NCBI GenBank assembly: GCA_027024625.1
Contig: JALVRY010000407.1
Span: 1 to 9,809 of the forward strand
Length of the DNA: 9,809 bases
From: Thiotrichaceae bacterium
GTDB lineage: Bacteria; Pseudomonadota; Gammaproteobacteria; Thiotrichales; Thiotrichaceae
Reading direction: 5' to 3'
How positions within the stretch are numbered: the first letter of the stretch is position 1; every line of letters begins with the position of its first letter. Under the pieces are notes generated by a model that worked only from the letters and a program-made list of their open reading frames with translations, ran no database searches and was not told the origin of the DNA. Positions 7,098-9,809 of this stretch are shown here, in pieces. The translations under genes were made by a program, and so were the position numbers.

Positions 7098-7694
7098 ATG
7101 GAAGAGCTTAAAGTTAGACTATATGGAAAGCAAATTGCTAGTCTTGCACTGCTACCCAATGAACGTAGTCTATTAATATTTGATGAATCCTATATTGAAG
7201 ATCAGAATAGACCTATATTAAGCCAATCCTTTTACTCACAAACGGGTCAGTTACTAGCTGATTCAAGACCTGTGCAAACCAAGCTACCCAGCTTTTTCTC
7301 AAATTTATTACCAGAAGGTTATCTTAGACAATATCTTGCAGAGAAGGGGGGGGTGAATAGTGATATGCACCTGAAAAACTGGTCACTAATTTATCCCGAT
7401 AAACGGTTAGCACAACTTTCCCCCGCTTATGATTTTGTCTCCACCGTGCCTTACTTGCCAAATGATAAACTTGCCCTAACACTGATGGGTGAAAGAGAAT
7501 TAACAAAAATCACAGTTGAGCATTTTGTAAAAATGGCAGACAAGCTTCAGTTACCTAAATATTTAGTAAAAAATGCAGTACAGGAAACAACAGAACTAAC
7601 ACGTGAAACTTGGAAAAAAGGAAGAGCAGATTTTAATTTGCCGAATGATATACTGATCAAAATAGATGCTCACATGGATAAGGTGAAGCTTTAA
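7098..7694 (+). CDS. HipA-like kinase with central in-frame deletion
   Basis: The 198-residue product matches the two ends of HipA, a Ser/Thr kinase toxin that usually has about 400-440 residues. Residues 1-85 form the N-terminal HipA/HipS-like domain and end with LLPEGYLRQYLAEKGGV. The next residues, NSDMHLKNWSLIY (87-99), are the catalytic-loop motif, with Asp89 and Asn94 matching the NxDxHxKN residues, followed by the YDF metal-binding motif (Asp112) and a helical C-terminus. About 180 residues are missing between the halves, including most of the ATP-binding lobe and the region of the regulatory autophosphorylated serine. Kinase activity is therefore very unlikely. The join lies at a G8 run (7346-7353). 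The frame is open throughout. GAGGA at 7084-7088 serves the ATG at 7098, or a GTG at 7095. It could be a decaying pseudogene, a switchable gene, or an assembly artefact. Confidence 0.75.
   Translation: MEELKVRLYGKQIASLALLPNERSLLIFDESYIEDQNRPILSQSFYSQTGQLLADSRPVQTKLPSFFSNLLPEGYLRQYLAEKGGVNSDMHLKNWSLIYPDKRLAQLSPAYDFVSTVPYLPNDKLALTLMGERELTKITVEHFVKMADKLQLPKYLVKNAVQETTELTRETWKKGRADFNLPNDILIKIDAHMDKVKL
7346..7353 (+). repeat. G8 homopolymer at the HipA deletion junction
   Basis: Eight consecutive G in an AT-rich region, placed exactly where the N-terminal HipA part meets the catalytic-loop part. With one G fewer the reading frame meets TGA at once, giving GG then stop. With one more it reads GGGE then meets TAG. 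Tracts like this slip during replication in phase-variable genes. Confidence 0.7.
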
Positions 7695-7718
7695 CTTGAA
7701 TAGATTATAAATAATTGC

Positions 7719-7767
7719 ACCCTTCGACTCTGCTAAGGAAACTGCTCATTGAGTGGAGTTGAAGGGT
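7719..7767. repeat. 49-bp hairpin repeat upstream of nth
   Basis: ACCCTTCGACTC (7719-7730) and GAGTTGAAGGGT (7756-7767) pair over 12 bases with one G-T wobble, around a 25-base loop. The inside (TGCTAAGGAAACTGCTCATTGAGTG) may pair partly. The form resembles widespread palindromic intergenic repeats with CCTTCGACT..AGTCGAAGG ends. No T-run follows, so an intrinsic terminator is unlikely. It fills most of the 93-bp gap between the HipA remnant and nth. Confidence 0.7.
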
Positions 7768-7787
7768 ACGGAAATTAAATCCCAAAA

Positions 7788-8420
7788 ATGAATAAAGACA
7801 AACGCTATGAAATCTTTCGCCGTCTTCGTGATGAGAACCCTGAACCAAAGACAGAGTTAAATTACAGCTCTACCTTTGAGCTATTGATTGCGGTAGTGTT
7901 ATCGGCTCAAGCAACGGATAAATGCGTTAATAAAGCAACGGCTAAGTTATTTTCTGTCGCAAATACGCCTCAAGCAATTTATGACTTGGGCGAGGAGGGA
8001 TTAAAGGAATATATTAAGACGATTGGCCTATATAACAGCAAAGCAGCCAATATTATCAAGGCATGTAAGATACTTATTGAGGAGCATGATTCGATTGTGC
8101 CAGATAATCGAAAAGCCTTAGAAGCATTACCAGGGGTCGGACGTAAGACAGCAAATGTGGTGCTGAATACAGCATTTCGACAGATAGCAATGGCGGTGGA
8201 TACACATATTTTCCGTATTTCTAATCGTACAGGTATTGCAAAAGGTAAAAATGTTGTTGAGGTTGAAAAAGCATTGATGCGACATGTGCCCAAGGAGTTT
8301 TTGTTAGATGCACATCATTGGTTGATTTTACACGGGCGTTACATCTGTGTCGCAAGAAAACCAAAATGTGCCGCCTGTATTATCTCTGATCTCTGTGATT
8401 TTAAAGAGAAAACAGAATAA
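7788..8420 (+). CDS. nth: Endonuclease III
   Basis: Nth is a DNA glycosylase/AP lyase that removes oxidised pyrimidines in base-excision repair. The product has 210 residues, against 211 in E. coli. The helix-hairpin-helix LPGVGRKTANVV (114-125) carries the catalytic Lys120, and Asp138 in AVDTH is the second catalytic residue; both numbers match E. coli. The C-terminal [4Fe-4S] ligands Cys187, Cys194, Cys197 and Cys203 show the expected Cx6Cx2Cx5C spacing. The start MNKDKRYEIF aligns with the E. coli N-terminus, though no clear ribosome site precedes it. The gene usually follows rsxE directly; here 2.3 kb with PhoX-like and hip genes lies between. It is complete and likely functional. Confidence 0.97.
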   Translation: MNKDKRYEIFRRLRDENPEPKTELNYSSTFELLIAVVLSAQATDKCVNKATAKLFSVANTPQAIYDLGEEGLKEYIKTIGLYNSKAANIIKACKILIEEHDSIVPDNRKALEALPGVGRKTANVVLNTAFRQIAMAVDTHIFRISNRTGIAKGKNVVEVEKALMRHVPKEFLLDAHHWLILHGRYICVARKPKCAACIISDLCDFKEKTE

Positions 8421-8439
8421 TTATTCAAAAAAATCACTG

Positions 8440-8448
8440 TGCTATACT
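8440..8448 (+). promoter_or_regulatory. Extended -10 promoter ahead of the Uma2 gene
   Basis: TGCTATACT joins a TG extension with a -10 hexamer TATACT (8443-8448). It lies 32 bases before the Uma2 start. No good -35 is seen, only a weak TTATTC (8421-8426), which is usual for extended -10 promoters. The nth gene ends at 8420, so the Uma2 gene probably has its own promoter. Confidence 0.45.
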
Positions 8449-8479
8449 TCAACCAGAATCTATATAGGAAACTTGCACA

Positions 8480-9070
8480 ATGGCTTCAACAGCAGAACAA
8501 CTATTACTTACCCCTGAGGAATATTTAGAAGGTGAAAAGCTAGCGGATACCCGTCATGAATTTATTGATGGTGAAGCGTATGCAATGGCGGGAGCAGGTG
8601 ATGCTCATGTGAAAGTATCTTTGAATATGGCCTCCTTGCTTAAGGCGTATTTACGAGGCTCTACTTGTAGTACATATATGTCCGATATGAAAGTAAGCAC
8701 CGCCAACCATGAGGCTTTCTTTTACCCTGACGTGATGGTGTGCTGCGAAGATGAGGATAAAAAACGTAATTATGTAAAGCAGTCGCCCGTGTTAATTATA
8801 GAGGTTTTATCTCCCAGTACAGAAGCATTTGATCGTGGCGATAAGTTTGCTCGTTACCGCCAAATTCCTAGTCTGAAAGAATACGTGCTTATTAATCTGA
8901 TGGCCTGTGAAATTGATGTCTTTCGATTGAATGAACATCAGCGTTGGGAGTTGTTTAGTTTTACATCTGAAAACAAAGAGCTGCATTTGGCAAGTCTAAA
9001 TTTTCGTTGTGAAATTAGTGATGTTTATGAAGATATTGATTTCAATGCGGTTTATGACGAAGCAGAATAG
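8480..9070 (+). CDS. Uma2-family (DUF820) PD-(D/E)XK nuclease-like protein
   Basis: The 196-residue product belongs to the Uma2/DUF820 family, which has a restriction-endonuclease-like fold. Biological roles are mostly unknown and many genomes carry several copies. Family marks in order are EEYLEGEKLADTRHEFIDGE, a GDAH block, YPDVMV with the conserved Asp, LIIEVLSPST with the conserved Glu, and DRGDKFARYRQ with the Lys of the active site. The core PD...ExL...K set is therefore present and the protein may be catalytically competent. The start is supported by AGGAA at 8466-8470, 9 bases ahead. It sits between nth and the DUF1841 gene, where it is an apparent insertion. The substrate cannot be told from the sequence. 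Confidence 0.88.
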   Translation: MASTAEQLLLTPEEYLEGEKLADTRHEFIDGEAYAMAGAGDAHVKVSLNMASLLKAYLRGSTCSTYMSDMKVSTANHEAFFYPDVMVCCEDEDKKRNYVKQSPVLIIEVLSPSTEAFDRGDKFARYRQIPSLKEYVLINLMACEIDVFRLNEHQRWELFSFTSENKELHLASLNFRCEISDVYEDIDFNAVYDEAE

Positions 9071-9081
9071 GGCTTGCGTTA

Positions 9082-9516
9082 ATGTTTAATAGTAATCGGG
9101 ATAGCCTCCGCCAATTTTATTTTGATAGTTGGCAAAAATTTAAAAATAATCATGACTTAAATCCCCTAGAACAACAAATTATTACAGTTGTCAAAGAGCA
9201 TCCCGAATATCATGCGATGCTTGAAAATAAAGAAAAAGCATTAGATCAAGATTATATGCCAGAGATGGGTGAGACTAATCCCTTTCTACATATGGGTATG
9301 CATATTGGGCTGATGGAACAAATTGGGACAAATCGCCCCGAGGGAATAAGAGAACTTTATCAGCAGCTTTCTGTCAAACTAGGTGCTCACGATGCGGAGC
9401 ATGAAATGATGGAATGTCTGGCAGAAGCTATTTGGATGGCTCAAAAGAATAATGTGCCACCTGATGACTCTGCATACTTTATTTGCTTAAAGGCAAAACT
9501 CAGGAAACTTAAATGA
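9082..9516 (+). CDS. DUF1841 family protein
   Basis: This is a 144-residue soluble, probably mostly helical protein of the DUF1841 family, which has no established function. The block NPFLHMGMHIGLMEQIGTNR is the family signature, with conserved His residues, and is followed by a His/Glu-rich region (GAHDAEHEMMECLAEAIW). These His and Glu residues could suggest metal binding, but that is speculation. AGGG at 9069-9072 gives a ribosome site 9 bases before the ATG. The stop TGA overlaps the ATG of the following lipoprotein gene (ATGA), so the two are probably cotranscribed and coupled. In Pseudomonas-type genomes a DUF1841 gene lies next to nth, which supports the block being ancestral. Confidence 0.9.
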   Translation: MFNSNRDSLRQFYFDSWQKFKNNHDLNPLEQQIITVVKEHPEYHAMLENKEKALDQDYMPEMGETNPFLHMGMHIGLMEQIGTNRPEGIRELYQQLSVKLGAHDAEHEMMECLAEAIWMAQKNNVPPDDSAYFICLKAKLRKLK

Positions 9517-9809
9517 AAATACAGAAATTATTAGTAACTTCATCTCTTATCGCTATTTTGGGTGTCGGCTTGGTTGCTTGTTCGTCAACGCCTTCAAGTC
9601 GTACTTATGGCAGAACACAGGCAGGCACACTACAAGAAGTTAAATATGGCACGGTTACTGGTGTACGTAATGTCCTAATCGAAAATGAAGAATCAGGTGT
9701 AGGTACTGTAGCTGGTGGTGTCATTGGTGGTATTGCAGGCAGTGAAGTGGGCGGAGGAAAAGGTCGTATTGTTGGCTCGGTATTAGGCTCTGTATTAGGT
9801 GGAATTGCG
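9513..9809 (+). CDS. Glycine-zipper (17-kDa antigen/SlyB-like) lipoprotein, partial
   Basis: The gene runs off the window after 99 codons. The start MKIQKLLVTSSLIAILGVGLVAC is a lipoprotein signal with an LVAC lipobox; Cys23 would be the acylated residue, followed by a Ser/Thr-rich stretch (SSTPSSRTYGR). The rest has the pattern VGTVAGGVIGGIAGSEVGG and further glycine-rich repeats, typical of the Rick_17kDa_Anti/glycine-zipper 2TM family, such as SlyB and Pcp outer-membrane lipoproteins. AGGAA at 9502-9506 lies 6 bases before the ATG, which overlaps the DUF1841 stop. The likely place is the outer membrane, facing the periplasm, with a role in envelope structure. Confidence 0.88.
   Translation, partial: MKIQKLLVTSSLIAILGVGLVACSSTPSSRTYGRTQAGTLQEVKYGTVTGVRNVLIENEESGVGTVAGGVIGGIAGSEVGGGKGRIVGSVLGSVLGGIA

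Noticed and set aside
7719..7767. Hairpin as intrinsic terminator of the hip pair
   Set aside because: No run of T follows the stem on either strand and the loop is 25 bases long, so a repeat element fits better.
7979..8293. Open frame of 104 codons on the - strand
   Set aside because: It is antisense to the conserved core of nth, with no family features.

Overview
The window reads as a piece of a gammaproteobacterial chromosome with low to moderate GC. The main reason is the gene order rsxA-B-C-D-G-E, the proteobacterial Rnf/Rsx electron-transport complex, followed further on by nth (endonuclease III) and a DUF1841 gene. In Escherichia coli rsxE is directly followed by nth, and in Pseudomonas-type genomes nth is followed by a DUF1841 gene, so this looks like an old conserved block. 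The lineage within Gammaproteobacteria cannot be fixed from the sequence. The AT-rich bases and a stand-alone Uma2 gene would suit sulfur-oxidizing Thiotrichales/Beggiatoales-type organisms, but that is a guess.

Layout, all genes on the + strand. Positions 1-374 are non-coding except for a possible 11-codon leader ORF. They hold two related palindromic units and several small hairpins. Positions 375-5453 carry the six-gene rsx operon, tightly packed with overlaps or short gaps. Positions 5502-6755 encode a Tat-exported PhoX/DUF839-like protein. Positions 6820-7694 hold a hipBA-like pair: an intact HTH repressor with two palindromic operators laid exactly over its promoter, and a HipA kinase gene that has lost its middle in frame at a run of eight G. 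A 49-bp hairpin repeat (7719-7767) comes before nth (7788-8420). A Uma2-family nuclease-like gene (8480-9070) sits between nth and DUF1841 (9082-9516). The window ends inside a glycine-zipper lipoprotein gene (from 9513).

How the parts work together: RsxA-E/G form a membrane complex that moves electrons between NADH and ferredoxin through flavins and Fe-S clusters, coupled to ion movement. Nth is an Fe-S base-excision repair enzyme with no direct mechanistic tie to Rnf beyond conserved neighbourhood. The PhoX-like gene, the hip pair and the Uma2 gene look like insertions into the ancestral rsx-nth-DUF1841 block.

The most interesting signals are (1) the hip control region, where two 16-bp palindromes 30 bp apart cover the -35 and -10 boxes and the start codon of an apparently leaderless gene, and (2) the G8 tract at the HipA deletion junction. 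There, loss or gain of one G would give an immediate stop and release only the N-terminal, HipS-like domain. I did not find a clearly new multi-gene system.
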